A stretch of DNA of 64,000 nucleotides from Henriciella barbarensis (GCF_003576345.1 NZ_QWGB01000007.1:124001-188000), one strand, 5' to 3'; numbered from the stretch's first letter, positions 44,417 to 54,228 are shown. Numbers and translations: made by a program. The notes: generated from the letters alone by a model not told the origin.

Positions 44417-45534
44417 TGTTCATGACCCGCATCCAGAGATACATCATCTGGCAGCTCTTCACCGGACTCGCTCTCGTACTGGCAATCTTTACGGCCACCA
44501 TCATGCTGGTCGATGTAGTCGAACAGCTTCGTACCGTTGGCGGCGATGTCAGTCTCTCGCCGCTGGAGGCAGTCGGCCTTTCTTTCATGAAGCTTCCGGG
44601 CCTGATCGAGCAGACCCTGCCCTTTGCCGTCCTGGTCGCGGCCATGATTGGGTATAATCGCCTGAACACGCGCTCTGAGCTCTCAGTCATCCGGGCTAGC
44701 GGCTTGTCAGCCTGGGAATTCCTGGCCCCGGTCATGGTGCTCGCCGTCGCGCTTGGTCTGTTTTCCATGATGGTGCTCAACCCGCTCGGCGCGCGCCTTT
44801 CCAGCCAGTTCGAACAGTCTCGTAATTCAATCCTGATTACCGGGGGTGTGCGCGTTGATTCCAGCCGCGAAGATGTCTGGCTACGCCAGGGCGACGGCAA
44901 TTCACAGATCGTGATCAGCGCCCAGTCGGTCGATGAAACCGGACAGATTTTCCAGGATGTGAAGATGATCGAGGAAAGCCGCGTCTTTCAGGACGGGCGC
45001 CCCACCGACCGCTATGAGTTCGTTCGTCGAATCGATGCTCAGCGGGCCCGTATCACTGATGGTTTCTGGCAAATCGAGACCCTTGTCGAGAACCTTCCGG
45101 GCCGGTCACCCGAGAAGATGGACACGCTCGCCATTCCGACAGATCTCGATCCGGACAGACTGCTTGACCGGTTCACCTCTCCCAACACGATTGGCTTCTG
45201 GCGCCTACCCGGCTTTATCCATCAGACGAGTCAGGCAGGCCTCGACTCTTCCCGGTTCAAGGTTCGCCTCTATGGCCTGACGGCAATGCCGCTCTTCTTT
45301 GCAGCGATGGGCCTTATCGGCGCGCTCGTATGCCTGCGCCTGTCCCGGCTTGGCGGGACGAGCCGACTGGTCGCAACCGGTGCTCTGGCTGCAGCTGGTG
45401 TCTTTTTTATAATGCAGTTCTCATCCAGTCTGGGTGCTTCCGGTGCCCTGCCGCCGCTTATCGCGGCATGGGCACCTGCGGTCTTTGCGCTCTTCGCCAG
45501 CCTGGCTGTTCTGGCATATCGCGAAGACGGATGA
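44416..45534 (+). CDS. lptG: LPS export ABC transporter permease LptG
   Basis: The 372-residue partner of LptF has the same topology, with the first segments YIIWQLFTGLALVLAIFTA and FMKLPGLIEQTLPFAVLVA and three C-terminal segments. It forms the LPS exporter with LptF and LptB. The start shares one base with the lptF stop (TGATG). The frame upstream to 44320 is inside lptF and not used. No lptD gene follows; topA does, after 70 bases. Confidence 0.95.
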   Translation: MFMTRIQRYIIWQLFTGLALVLAIFTATIMLVDVVEQLRTVGGDVSLSPLEAVGLSFMKLPGLIEQTLPFAVLVAAMIGYNRLNTRSELSVIRASGLSAWEFLAPVMVLAVALGLFSMMVLNPLGARLSSQFEQSRNSILITGGVRVDSSREDVWLRQGDGNSQIVISAQSVDETGQIFQDVKMIEESRVFQDGRPTDRYEFVRRIDAQRARITDGFWQIETLVENLPGRSPEKMDTLAIPTDLDPDRLLDRFTSPNTIGFWRLPGFIHQTSQAGLDSSRFKVRLYGLTAMPLFFAAMGLIGALVCLRLSRLGGTSRLVATGALAAAGVFFIMQFSSSLGASGALPPLIAAWAPAVFALFASLAVLAYREDG

Positions 45535-45604
45535 GAAACCGCGGACCTGTTGACACTGGCCGCCACCGCACACAAGTTCCGCCGCGCTCTGGAGGTCACC
45601 CTAT

Positions 45605-48187
45605 ATGAAAGTTGTCGTTGTCGAGTCGCCGGCAAAAGCGAAGACGATCAACAAGTATCTTGGCAAGGACTACAAGGTTTTCGCCTCGTACGGCCATGTC
45701 CGTGATCTTCCGTCGAAGGATGGCTCTGTCGATCCTGACAATGACTTCGAGATGGTCTGGCAGGCCGACTCTAAATCAGCAAGCCGTATTCGCGACATCG
45801 CCGAAGCGACAAAGTCTGCGGACAAGCTCATCCTCGCAACTGACCCTGATCGCGAAGGAGAAGCGATCAGCTGGCACCTTCTGGAAGCGCTCGAAAAACG
45901 CAAGGCGCTGAAAGGCATCCCCGTTGAACGGGTCGTCTTCAACGCGATCACCAAGAATGCGGTGACCACTGCGATGGAACAACCGCGCGAGATCGACCAG
46001 GAACTGGTCGATGCCTATCTCGCCCGCCGCGCGCTTGATTACCTTGTCGGCTTCAACCTCTCGCCGGTTCTCTGGCGCAAGCTTCCAGGGTCTCGATCTG
46101 CTGGCCGCGTGCAGTCGGTCGCCCTTCGGATCATCTGCCAGCGCGAACTGGAAATTGAGACCTTCCAGCCGCAGGAGTACTGGTCGATCGAGGCGGACCT
46201 GCGCGCCAAGGATGGCACGAGCTTCAAAGCACGTCTGCACGCCCTTGATGGCGACAACCTCAAGAAGTTCTCTCTGCCTGATGAGAAGAGCGCGACGGCC
46301 GCGCTCGAAGCGGTGAAGGTCGGCGGCTACACCGTTAGCTCTGTTGAATCGAAGCCGGTCAAACGCAATCCGCCGCCGCCATTCATTACCTCGACCCTGC
46401 AGCAGGAAGCCTCTCGCAAGCTTGGCTTTACCGCCAAGCGTACGATGGGCGCCGCGCAGAAACTCTACGAGGAAGGTCGCATTACCTATATGCGGACCGA
46501 CGGCATCAATATGGCCGAAGAGGCCTATCACGCCTCGCGCAAGCAGATCGAAAGCGATTATGGTGCCCGCTATCTGCCCGAGAAGCCACGTCGCTATTCC
46601 TCTAAAGCGAAAAACGCTCAGGAAGCCCACGAAGCCATTCGCCCGACGGACTTCTCTATCCGCCCCGAAGAGTATCGTGGCGACGGCGACCTGAAGAAAC
46701 TTTACACGCTGATCTGGCGCCGTGCTGTCGCATCACAAATGGAAGCGGCCGTCTTCGAACGTACGACCCTCGACTTCATGTCTAAGGATAACCGCGCCCA
46801 ACTTCGCGCATCCGGCCAAGTCGTCCAATTTGATGGCTTCATCAAGCTCTACACCGAGGGCAGAGATGATGGCGATGAAAACGAGGACGCTGAAGGCCGC
46901 CTGCCGAAGATGAAGGACAGCGACCACGCCGACCTGATCGAAGCGAAGTCTGACCAGCACTTCACTCAGCCCCCACCGCGTTTCACAGAAGCCTCGCTCG
47001 TCAAACGCCTCGAGGAGCTCGGCATCGGTCGCCCTTCGACCTATGCGTCCACCCTGTCGACGCTGGAAGATCGCGACTATGTTCGCCTCGACAAGAAGCA
47101 GCTGATCCCTGAGGACAAGGGCCGTCTGGTCACCGCCTTCCTTGAGAACTTCTTCGCCCGCTACGTCGAGTATGACTTCACCGCAGAGCTTGAAGAGCAG
47201 CTGGACATCATTTCCGATGGCAAGCTGGACTGGAAGGCTTTCCTTCGTGAGTTCTGGGTTCAGTTTCAGGCCGCGATCGCGGAGACAAAAGAGCTTCGTG
47301 TTACCAACGTCTTGGACGCGTTGAATGAGGCGCTCGGCCCTTACGTTTTTCCGAAGACGGACGAGAACGGCAATCCGAAAGAGAACCCGCGCGAATGTCC
47401 GCTTTGCGGTGAAGGCGAGCTTTCATTGAAGCTTGGCCGACATGGCGCCTTTGTTGGCTGTTCGCGCTACCCGGACTGCAAGTTCACCCGCCCCTTCTCT
47501 GCCGACAGTGAACAGGAAGGCGCCATCAATCCCGAAGGCGAAGAGCTCGGCCTGCACCCAGAAACGGGCGAACCAGTGTTCCTCAAGACAGGCCGCTTCG
47601 GTCCCTATGTGGAGATGGCCGCTGGCGGAGAAGACAAGCCGAAGCGAACCAGCGTGCCGAAGGGGTGGGAACCGAAATCACTGACGCTCGATCAGGGCGT
47701 GAAGCTCTTGTCGCTGCCGCGCGATGTGGGCGAGCACCCTGACGATGGCGAAATGATTCGCGCCAATCTTGGCCGATACGGTCCTTATGTGCAGCACCAA
47801 CGCACCTTCGCGAATGTTCAGACGATCGAGGAATTGTTCGACATAGGCCTCAACCGTGCCGTCTCTCTGATTGAGGACAAGAAGGCCAAACGCGGCGGTG
47901 GACGCGGCGCGACGCCTCTCAAGGAGCTCGGCAAACACCCGGCCGACGAGGAACCGATTCACGTCTATGAAGGGCGCTATGGTCCCTATGTGAAACACAA
48001 GAAAACGAACGCGACCCTGCCAAAGGACGTCACCCCCGAGACGGTTACGCTGGAGCAGGCCGTTGAGTTGATTGATGCCAAGGCGAAAAAGCCTGCCAAG
48101 AAAAAGGCACCAGCCAAAAAGAAGCCTGCCGCAAAGAAAAAGCCCGCAGCGAAGAAAACGACGAAGGCCAAAAGCGATGACGCTTAA
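45605..48187 (+). CDS. topA: DNA topoisomerase I
   Basis: The 860-residue type IA topoisomerase relaxes negative supercoils. The Toprim domain starts KVVVVESPAKAKTINKYLG and includes LATDPDREGEAISWHL. The catalytic tyrosine is Y295 in GRITYMRTDG. One C4 zinc ribbon (ECPLCGEGELSLKLG ... FVGCSRYPDCKF) follows the core. Then come three topo-C repeats (TGRFGPYVEMA, LGRYGPYVQH, EGRYGPYVKH) and a lysine/alanine/proline tail that should bind DNA. GGAGGTCACC lies before the ATG. Confidence 0.97.
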   Translation: MKVVVVESPAKAKTINKYLGKDYKVFASYGHVRDLPSKDGSVDPDNDFEMVWQADSKSASRIRDIAEATKSADKLILATDPDREGEAISWHLLEALEKRKALKGIPVERVVFNAITKNAVTTAMEQPREIDQELVDAYLARRALDYLVGFNLSPVLWRKLPGSRSAGRVQSVALRIICQRELEIETFQPQEYWSIEADLRAKDGTSFKARLHALDGDNLKKFSLPDEKSATAALEAVKVGGYTVSSVESKPVKRNPPPPFITSTLQQEASRKLGFTAKRTMGAAQKLYEEGRITYMRTDGINMAEEAYHASRKQIESDYGARYLPEKPRRYSSKAKNAQEAHEAIRPTDFSIRPEEYRGDGDLKKLYTLIWRRAVASQMEAAVFERTTLDFMSKDNRAQLRASGQVVQFDGFIKLYTEGRDDGDENEDAEGRLPKMKDSDHADLIEAKSDQHFTQPPPRFTEASLVKRLEELGIGRPSTYASTLSTLEDRDYVRLDKKQLIPEDKGRLVTAFLENFFARYVEYDFTAELEEQLDIISDGKLDWKAFLREFWVQFQAAIAETKELRVTNVLDALNEALGPYVFPKTDENGNPKENPRECPLCGEGELSLKLGRHGAFVGCSRYPDCKFTRPFSADSEQEGAINPEGEELGLHPETGEPVFLKTGRFGPYVEMAAGGEDKPKRTSVPKGWEPKSLTLDQGVKLLSLPRDVGEHPDDGEMIRANLGRYGPYVQHQRTFANVQTIEELFDIGLNRAVSLIEDKKAKRGGGRGATPLKELGKHPADEEPIHVYEGRYGPYVKHKKTNATLPKDVTPETVTLEQAVELIDAKAKKPAKKKAPAKKKPAAKKKPAAKKTTKAKSDDA

Positions 48188-48282
48188 GCGGTTGAATCGC
48201 TTTACAATCTCTGCTGCCGACACAGATGTAGATCAGTAACTCAATTCTTGGTACGCGCGATTGCCCGTGCCCACAGGACAGG

Positions 48283-48423
48283 ATGCTGAAGATGACCGAA
48301 CCGAAACTGCAGGAAGAAGAAGCACGCCAGGGTGAAACCGGAAAGGGCGTGCGCTATGTGCTAATAATCTCCACCGCCGCTGCGGTGATTGCACTGGGCC
48401 TTATCCTGGCCTTCGTCATCTGA
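48283..48423 (+). CDS. Single-pass membrane peptide of 46 residues
   Basis: A short frame starts MLKMTEPKLQEEEARQGE and continues into a hydrophobic helix (YVLIISTAAAVIALGLILAF) ending in VI and a stop. AGGACAGG lies directly before the first ATG; a second ATG at 48292 is possible. The charged N terminus followed by one membrane segment is typical of small inner-membrane peptides. It fills the otherwise empty 289-base interval between topA and rnr. I do not recognise the family. Confidence 0.5.
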   Translation: MLKMTEPKLQEEEARQGETGKGVRYVLIISTAAAVIALGLILAFVI

Positions 48424-48476
48424 CTACAGGCCTGCACCCTGAATGAAAAACGGGCAAACCGCACAGAATCCCTTAT

Positions 48477-50753
48477 ATGGGGGCCATGAGTTTTCCCAAT
48501 AGAGAAACAGTTCTCAAATTTATCGCCGACAATCCTTCAGCCACTACGAAGCAGGAAATTGCGCGTGGGCTGAAGGTAAAAGGTCGTGAGCGCCAGACAT
48601 TGCGCCTAGTTCTCAAGGACCTCGAGAATGACGGCACGCTGGAGCGAACCGCCAAACGGGCCTGGGCCAAGACCGACACACCTCCACCTACGGGCGTCAT
48701 CGTCTTTGAAGAAATAGACTCAGATGGTGAACTGATGGGGCGCAGCGTCGGCCGCGATGGCGCGTTCGGCCCGCCCATTCGTTATGCGGGCTATAGCGGC
48801 CGCACCAAAGGCCCCGCCCCGGGTGTCGGCGACAAGGCCCTCGCACGTATCAACGAGGCGAATGGCGAATATCACGCCAAGCTTCTGAAACTATTTGAAA
48901 AGCGCGACGAAGAGACGTCGCTAACCGGGCGCTTTGAAAAGACGCCCCGGGGTGGTCGCGTCGTACCGGCCAGCCGCAAGGACAAGCGGACTTTCCTCAT
49001 CGACGGCACCGACGCAAAAGGCGCCGAAGATGGCGACCTCGTTATGGCTATGTCGAAGCCGGGCAAACCAAACGGTCCAGCCTTCGGTGTAGTAACCGAA
49101 ATCATTGGGCGCATGGACGACCCGCGTGCAGCGTCCCTGCTCGCCATTCACGGCCATGATATACCTGTGGAGTTTCCCAAGGACGTCCTCAACGAAGCCG
49201 AGACGATAAAACCACTGGATAGCCCGCGCGAGGATCTGACCCATATCCCGCTCATCACGATCGATCCGCACGATGCCCGCGACCATGATGACGCAGTGCA
49301 TGCTGAAAAGCTGAAGGATGGATGGAAGGTCATTGTCGCGATTGCTGACGTTGCCGCCTATGTGAGGCCCGGCACTGCACTTGATCGAGAAGCCCAGAAA
49401 CGTGGCAATTCGACCTATTTCCCTGACCGGGTCGTGCCCATGTTGCCATTTGAGCTTTCAGCTGACGCCTGTTCACTCGTCGACAATGAGGATCGCCCTT
49501 GCATGGCGGTCGAGATGACATTCGACAAGTCCGGCTCGAAACGCTCGCACCGCTTCATCCGCGGTACGATGAGATCCCACGCAAAACTTTCCTATGAAGA
49601 GGCTCAGGCCGCTATCGACGGAAAGACTGGCGGTGAAGGCGAGAAATGGCTGGACCCAGTTCTGAAACCTCTCTGGGGGGCTTATGAGGCATTGGGAGAA
49701 GCTCGCGCTCTGCGTGCGCCTCTTGCCCTGGACCTGCCGGAAAAGCGCGTCGAGATCAGCGAAGACGGCCAGGTGACGGGTATTATCGAGAAAGAACGCT
49801 TCGACGCGCACAAGCTGATCGAGGAGTTCATGATCCAGGCCAACGTGGCCGCTGCAGAAACGCTGGAAAAGGTCGGCTCTCCCCTCCTCTACCGCGTGCA
49901 TGACCAACCTTCCGATTCGAAGCTCGCTGCACTCTCAGATTTCTTGCAAACGCTAGACATCAAATGGCCGCTCGGCGAACGCCCGCAAACCCACCGTTTC
50001 AATCGTTTGCTGAACGATCATGCCGACGGCGAACATGCCGGAACTATTTCTGAAATAGTGCTGCGGTCGCAGGCGCAAGCCGTCTACTCGCCCGACAATA
50101 ATGGGCACTTTGGCTTGAACCTGACAAAGTACGCCCACTTTACCTCGCCCATTCGCCGATACAGCGACCTGATTGTCCACCGGGCGCTCATCTCGTCGCT
50201 TGGTATGGGAGAGGACGGCCTCACGGAGGAGATGGCTGCATCTTTGGAAGACATCGCAAGCCACCTCGTCGACACGGAGCGCCGCTCCATGGCAGCCGAG
50301 CGCGAGGCGACGGACCGCTATCTGGCCCTCTATCTCGCAGACAAGGTCGGCGCCGAATTTGAAGGTCGCATCACAGGCGTTACACCTGCTGGCCTCTTCA
50401 TCAGGCTCGGAAGTACAGGAGCAGACGGCTTCTCGCCGATTTCCAAGCTGTCTAATGATTATTGGGTACACGATGAAGGCGCGATGGCGTTGATCGCTCG
50501 CGGATCTGGCAAACGCTTCGAAATGGGTCAGATCGTGACGATCGAACTTGCTGAAGTCACGCCGCTACAGGGTGGTCTCCTGCTTAAGGTACTTTCCCCG
50601 CCGCGCCCCAGAAAACCGGGTGAAAAGCTGCCGTCTTCGCGTGGGGGCAGGTCTGGTCCGCCGGGCCGCTCACGTGGCAAGATCTCCAAAGCGCGCAAGA
50701 AGACGCGTCAGAAAGCCTCCCAGAACACGGGAGCCAAGGGAGGAAAGAGCTGA
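48477..50753 (+). CDS. rnr: Ribonuclease R
   Basis: The 758-residue RNase II/R-family exoribonuclease degrades structured RNA 3' to 5'. It has an N-terminal winged helix (TVLKFIADNPSATTKQEIARG), cold-shock domains, and the RNB domain with catalytic aspartates in DPHDARDHDDAVHAE. An S1 domain follows (EFEGRITGVTPAGLFIRLG), and then a basic tail of about 50 residues. Start ATG 48477 or 48486; both lack a good ribosome binding site. The NUDIX gene starts on its stop codon. Confidence 0.96.
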   Translation: MGAMSFPNRETVLKFIADNPSATTKQEIARGLKVKGRERQTLRLVLKDLENDGTLERTAKRAWAKTDTPPPTGVIVFEEIDSDGELMGRSVGRDGAFGPPIRYAGYSGRTKGPAPGVGDKALARINEANGEYHAKLLKLFEKRDEETSLTGRFEKTPRGGRVVPASRKDKRTFLIDGTDAKGAEDGDLVMAMSKPGKPNGPAFGVVTEIIGRMDDPRAASLLAIHGHDIPVEFPKDVLNEAETIKPLDSPREDLTHIPLITIDPHDARDHDDAVHAEKLKDGWKVIVAIADVAAYVRPGTALDREAQKRGNSTYFPDRVVPMLPFELSADACSLVDNEDRPCMAVEMTFDKSGSKRSHRFIRGTMRSHAKLSYEEAQAAIDGKTGGEGEKWLDPVLKPLWGAYEALGEARALRAPLALDLPEKRVEISEDGQVTGIIEKERFDAHKLIEEFMIQANVAAAETLEKVGSPLLYRVHDQPSDSKLAALSDFLQTLDIKWPLGERPQTHRFNRLLNDHADGEHAGTISEIVLRSQAQAVYSPDNNGHFGLNLTKYAHFTSPIRRYSDLIVHRALISSLGMGEDGLTEEMAASLEDIASHLVDTERRSMAAEREATDRYLALYLADKVGAEFEGRITGVTPAGLFIRLGSTGADGFSPISKLSNDYWVHDEGAMALIARGSGKRFEMGQIVTIELAEVTPLQGGLLLKVLSPPRPRKPGEKLPSSRGGRSGPPGRSRGKISKARKKTRQKASQNTGAKGGKS

Positions 50754-51481
50754 TGTCCAGAAAACTCGGCACAGCCTTCGATAAGGAAGGGGATGGCGAC
50801 GTCATACAGACGGACCGGCCAACGCCCCGCCCCAAGGACGCTGCAACGCTAATCTTGGTCCGGCGTGATCAGGCCCAACCGCGGCTTCTTATGGGGAAGC
50901 GTTCGGGCCGACACACTTTCATGCCTGACAAGTATGTGTTCCCGGGCGGCCGCGTCGACACTGCAGACGGCCGCGTGCCCTCTCTCAGCGAGTTGCGCGA
51001 GACCGAGCATCGAAAAGTGTCCCACAAGACCCGTCGAAAACCGCGCGCTTTCGGGCTGACGGCAATCCGCGAAACCTTCGAGGAAACCGGCCTTATCGTC
51101 GGACGCGCCAGCGATTTCCCCGGCAAGCCTGCAACGGACTGGCAGAAATATGCAGACCAGGGCGCGGCACCGTGCCTTCAGGGTTTTACCATGATCGGCC
51201 GCGCCATTACTCCGCCCTATCGGCCTAAACGGTTTGATGCGCGCTTCTTCATGGCGGAGGCGGAAGATGTTCTGATTGATGAGCGCCCCGCTGTGGACGG
51301 CGCTGAGCTGCATGATCTTCAGTGGGTGACGCTTGCGGACGCGCTGACACTCGATCTACCCAATGTGACACGCTTTATGCTGGGTGAGATCGATGAACGT
51401 CTGAAGCAGAAGGATGTAGGCGAATTGCGCCCGCCATTTCTGCGCTGGACGGCCGGCGGACATTCGCAGGATCGTATCTGA
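50753..51481 (+). CDS. NUDIX hydrolase with interrupted NUDIX box (NUDT19-like)
   Basis: The 242-residue protein has the FPGGRVDTADG strand and turn that normally begins the NUDIX box. About 30 residues (LRETEHRKVSHKTRRKPRAF) intervene before the catalytic AIRETFEETGLIVG helix with its REx2EE glutamates. This split box is known from NUDT19-type CoA or related diphosphatases. A basic N-terminal segment precedes the fold. The ATG shares one base with the rnr stop (TGATG), so it is coupled to rnr. The substrate is unknown. Confidence 0.88.
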   Translation: MSRKLGTAFDKEGDGDVIQTDRPTPRPKDAATLILVRRDQAQPRLLMGKRSGRHTFMPDKYVFPGGRVDTADGRVPSLSELRETEHRKVSHKTRRKPRAFGLTAIRETFEETGLIVGRASDFPGKPATDWQKYADQGAAPCLQGFTMIGRAITPPYRPKRFDARFFMAEAEDVLIDERPAVDGAELHDLQWVTLADALTLDLPNVTRFMLGEIDERLKQKDVGELRPPFLRWTAGGHSQDRI

Positions 51482-51582
51482 CACTTCGTTCTGCGTCCCT
51501 GCGGACAGGCGCTTGACTTTGCAGAGCCACCCATCCATTAAGCGCCCTTCGATTTCTCTGAACACTCGCGAGAGCAACCGTC

Positions 51583-51750
51583 ATGGCAAAGCCGACAACC
51601 ATCAAGATTCGCCTGAACTCGACTGCCGGGACGGGCTTTTTCTACGTCACGAAAAAGAACCCCCGCAACATCACCGAAAAGATGGTGATGCGGAAGTACG
51701 ACCCAGTCGCGAAGAAGCACGTCGAATTCAAGGAAGGCAAGATCAAGTAA
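51583..51750 (+). CDS. rpmG: Ribosomal protein bL33
   Basis: The 55-residue frame reads [20 protein letters not shown] and continues through YVTKKNPRN and VEFKEGKIK, a full bL33 of the large ribosomal subunit. It lacks cysteines, so it is the zinc-independent form. A terminator at 51778-51806 ends the unit. Confidence 0.96.
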   Translation: MAKPTTIKIRLNSTAGTGFFYVTKKNPRNITEKMVMRKYDPVAKKHVEFKEGKIK

Positions 51751-51777
51751 GATCTTTCCGAATACGACTTATGAACG

Positions 51778-51806
51778 AGCCGGGCCGTGTGTCCGGCTTT
51801 TTCTTT
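51778..51806 (+). terminator. Rho-independent terminator of rpmG
   Basis: AGCCGG (51778-51783) pairs with CCGGCT (51793-51798) around a 9-base loop, followed by TTTTTCTTT. It lies 27 bases after the rpmG stop. Confidence 0.75.
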
Positions 51807-51880
51807 GGCGTTAGGTAGTTGCTCTTATGGAGCCTAAGCCTGTCTTAGTTGTTATATAACTGAAGACAGGAGGTGTTCCC

Positions 51881-52345
51881 ATGGCTCTCGAATTCAACAA
51901 GGTTATCGCCGTCATCGACATTGATGACCACCTTGCCCCCGTTATCATGCAGACTGCAGCTTCGTTGACCGCCGCGTCGGGCGAGTTGCATGCTATCGAT
52001 TCCAACCCGTTCATTACGACCTTTGAGTCACCTTACGCAGCCGGCGCCATTGAGACCGACTCGAAGGCACATCAAGCTGATGCTGAAAGACGTCAGGAAG
52101 CGATGGAAGCCCTGACAGCAAGGCACGCCCAGAACGCTACTGTGGCCGTTCTTGACGGCGACCCGTCACGCGACGCCGCAAGCTATGCAAAAAAGATCGA
52201 CGCAGACCTCATCGTTATCGGGTCCCATCAGAAGACATGGTGGAAGCGGCTGCTTCTAGGCTCTGAAAGCTCTGACATGCTACGGGAAGCGCCTTGCGCC
52301 GTCTTTGTGGTGACTGAGGCCCACACCAAGCGTCTCCAGGCTTAG
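51881..52345 (+). CDS. Universal stress protein (UspA family)
   Basis: The 154-residue protein has the single Usp domain: an N-terminal strand (KVIAVIDIDDHLAPVI) and a helix rich in acidic residues. The C-terminal nucleotide-binding loop is DLIVIGSHQKTWWKRLLLGS followed by ESSDMLREAPCAVFVV, which fits the ATP-binding Gly-x2-Gly-x9-Gly-Ser type. The ribosome binding site AGGAGGT is nearly perfect. It is monocistronic between the rpmG terminator and the convergent pleD gene. It probably responds to starvation or stress; no specific trigger is visible. Confidence 0.88.
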   Translation: MALEFNKVIAVIDIDDHLAPVIMQTAASLTAASGELHAIDSNPFITTFESPYAAGAIETDSKAHQADAERRQEAMEALTARHAQNATVAVLDGDPSRDAASYAKKIDADLIVIGSHQKTWWKRLLLGSESSDMLREAPCAVFVVTEAHTKRLQA

Positions 52346-52365
52346 ACACGCGCCGTTTGGGCCAG

Positions 52366-53733
52366 TCAGGCGGCGAGGCTTTTTACCTGGTTGCGACCCG
52401 CCGACTTCGCTTTGTAAAGCGCGTCGTCTGCGCGGCGCATCATGTCGGCAATCGTATCTTCGTCGCCCTGGAAGGTCGCCACGCCAGCGCTTACCGTCAC
52501 CTCCAGCCTGCTGGAGCTACGGGTTCCACCATCGAATGGCTCAGCCGCTATTGCACGGCGGATGCGCTCAGCTGCTGAACAGGCAAGATCGCCGCCCGTT
52601 TCAGGCATTATAACGAGGAACTCCTCCCCCCCGGGGCGACAGACAATATCCTTAGGCCGGACGTTCGCCATGATGCGTTCGGCGAACTCTTTCAGGACGC
52701 GGTCGCCTGCTTCATGACCGTAGACATCATTCACCTTCTTGAAGTGGTCGATATCGACTGACACGACTGAAAGCGGTGTGCCGCCCATCGATGAACGCTT
52801 CATCCATAGGCTAAGCTGATTGTTCATATAGCGACGATTATAGAGACCGGTGAGCTGATCGATGACCGATAGTTCAAGTCCTCGATCCACGCGGTTGCGC
52901 AGGATCTCGACATACCGCGACCGGCGCGTCTGTGTGCGAATACGCGCCAGAAGTTCCTCGACGGCTAGCGGCTGTTGAATGACATCACTTGCGCCGAGTT
53001 CCAGTGCCCGCCCGGCAAGATCAATGTCTCGCTCATCAACTGTTACAATAATCGATAAGGCTCGCGTCGCGTCATTTGTGCGCAGGTGGGCACAAAGCCG
53101 GAGCGGATCGTAACCCTGATTGCTTAACCCCAGGAGGACCACGTCCAGCTTTTCATTGGACTTCTTGAGGGCGTCTGCCTCCTCAAGCGTAATGACACTG
53201 TGTCCCGCCCGCTCAAGCGGCTCACGCAGGCGTTTAATGTTGTAAGGGCTGGTATCAACAACCAGCACATTGACCGGACGGTTCAAGGTGGACGCCTCGT
53301 CCTCGTTGAACGCGCCGATCTTCACGCCACTTGCCTCGCGCTGGCGCAGTTCGGTTGTGACGGCGTTATAACGTAGTAACGCGTTAAGCCGTGACATCAG
53401 CGCAAAATCGTCGACCGGCTTTGTCAGGAAATCGTCAGCGCCGGCATCGAGGCCGCGCACGCGGTCAGCTGTTTCGCTGAGCGCTGTCAGCATGACAACC
53501 GGAATATGGGCGGTCTCCGGAGAAGCCTTGAGCTGGCGGCAGACTTCATAGCCGTCCATGCCGGGCATCATAACATCAAGCAGGATGATCTCCGGCGCAG
53601 AACTGTGTGCGACTTCGATTGCCTGCGGGCCATTTTCAGCGAGGAGGACCGAGTAATACTTAGCCTCTAGCTTGGCCTGCATCAGCCGCCGGTTCGCGAG
53701 AATGTCGTCAACGACAAGGATACGGGCGCTCAT
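52366..53733 (-). CDS. pleD: PleD-type response regulator diguanylate cyclase
   Basis: The 455-residue protein has two receiver domains and a GGDEF domain. The first receiver has D53 (IILLDVMMPGMDGYE). The second (about 155-270) lacks the phosphoacceptor: VVLLGLS replaces the aspartate strand end. The active site is GGEEF at 368-372 and the c-di-GMP inhibitory site RPKD is at 359-362, matching Caulobacter PleD numbering. It makes c-di-GMP to drive the motile-to-sessile transition. The ATG overlaps the divK stop by 4 bases, so divK-pleD is one operon, as in Caulobacter. Confidence 0.95.
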   Translation of the reverse strand: MSARILVVDDILANRRLMQAKLEAKYYSVLLAENGPQAIEVAHSSAPEIILLDVMMPGMDGYEVCRQLKASPETAHIPVVMLTALSETADRVRGLDAGADDFLTKPVDDFALMSRLNALLRYNAVTTELRQREASGVKIGAFNEDEASTLNRPVNVLVVDTSPYNIKRLREPLERAGHSVITLEEADALKKSNEKLDVVLLGLSNQGYDPLRLCAHLRTNDATRALSIIVTVDERDIDLAGRALELGASDVIQQPLAVEELLARIRTQTRRSRYVEILRNRVDRGLELSVIDQLTGLYNRRYMNNQLSLWMKRSSMGGTPLSVVSVDIDHFKKVNDVYGHEAGDRVLKEFAERIMANVRPKDIVCRPGGEEFLVIMPETGGDLACSAAERIRRAIAAEPFDGGTRSSSRLEVTVSAGVATFQGDEDTIADMMRRADDALYKAKSAGRNQVKSLAA

Positions 53734-54122
53734 GCGGCCTGCCTGTCTGATATCAGACCATCAACAGTCGAGCGGAATGAGCGCATCTGGATCGGCTTTG
53801 AAAGGTAAGCCTCGCAGCCTGCCTCGCGAACCAGCTTCTCATCCGCACGCATGGCAAATGCGGTGACAGCCAGGACAGGAATAGAGGCGATTGACTCGTC
53901 GTCCTTGATCCAGCGCGTGATATCGAGGCCGGAGACGTCTGGCAGCTGAATGTCCATAACGATAAGCGCAGGTTTGTGCTCGCGGGCGAGCTCTACAGCG
54001 CGGGCGCCGTCGCGGCATTGCAGTGTGTCGTACCCGAAAGCATCAAGCAGGTCACAGAACAGGCGCATGTTCAGTTCGTTGTCCTCGACAACGAGTACCT
54101 TTTTGCGTGCGCCGCCAGTCAT
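53730..54122 (-). CDS. divK: DivK single-domain response regulator
   Basis: The 130-residue receiver has acidic pocket residues in VLVVEDNELNMRLF, the phosphoacceptor D57 in ALIVMDIQLPDVSGLD, and the conserved lysine in YLSKPI. It has no output domain. DivK relays the DivJ/PleC phosphorylation state to the kinase CckA through DivL and so controls CtrA activity. The start MTGGARKKVL at 54122 matches known DivK N termini and follows CAGAGGT. A CtrA-like TTAA pair lies about 60 bases upstream. pleD is downstream in the same operon. Confidence 0.94.
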   Translation of the reverse strand: MTGGARKKVLVVEDNELNMRLFCDLLDAFGYDTLQCRDGARAVELAREHKPALIVMDIQLPDVSGLDITRWIKDDESIASIPVLAVTAFAMRADEKLVREAGCEAYLSKPIQMRSFRSTVDGLISDRQAA

Positions 54123-54183
54123 ACCTCTGTTTAGCCCCCCAAAACTGAACAATTCATCAAGGATACTCTTACCCATAAGAGTC

Positions 54184-54199
54184 TTAAGCTATGTTTTAA
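54184..54199. promoter_or_regulatory. Weak CtrA-like site between divK and dinB
   Basis: TTAA at 54184-54187 and TTAA at 54196-54199 are 8 bases apart, one more than the CtrA consensus spacing of 7. It lies 62-77 bases before the divK start codon, where CtrA control would be expected by analogy with Caulobacter. Confidence 0.25.
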
Positions 54200-54228
54200 T
54201 TCCTCGCGCGAACTTGCTCCACACCCCG

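Noticed and set aside
45776-46630. 284-residue minus-strand frame inside topA
   Set aside because: It lies antisense to the topoisomerase core and shows no family signature; codon pattern of topA explains it.
48183-48200. Terminator after topA
   Set aside because: Only a 5-base stem with a 7-base loop and no T run; too weak to call.
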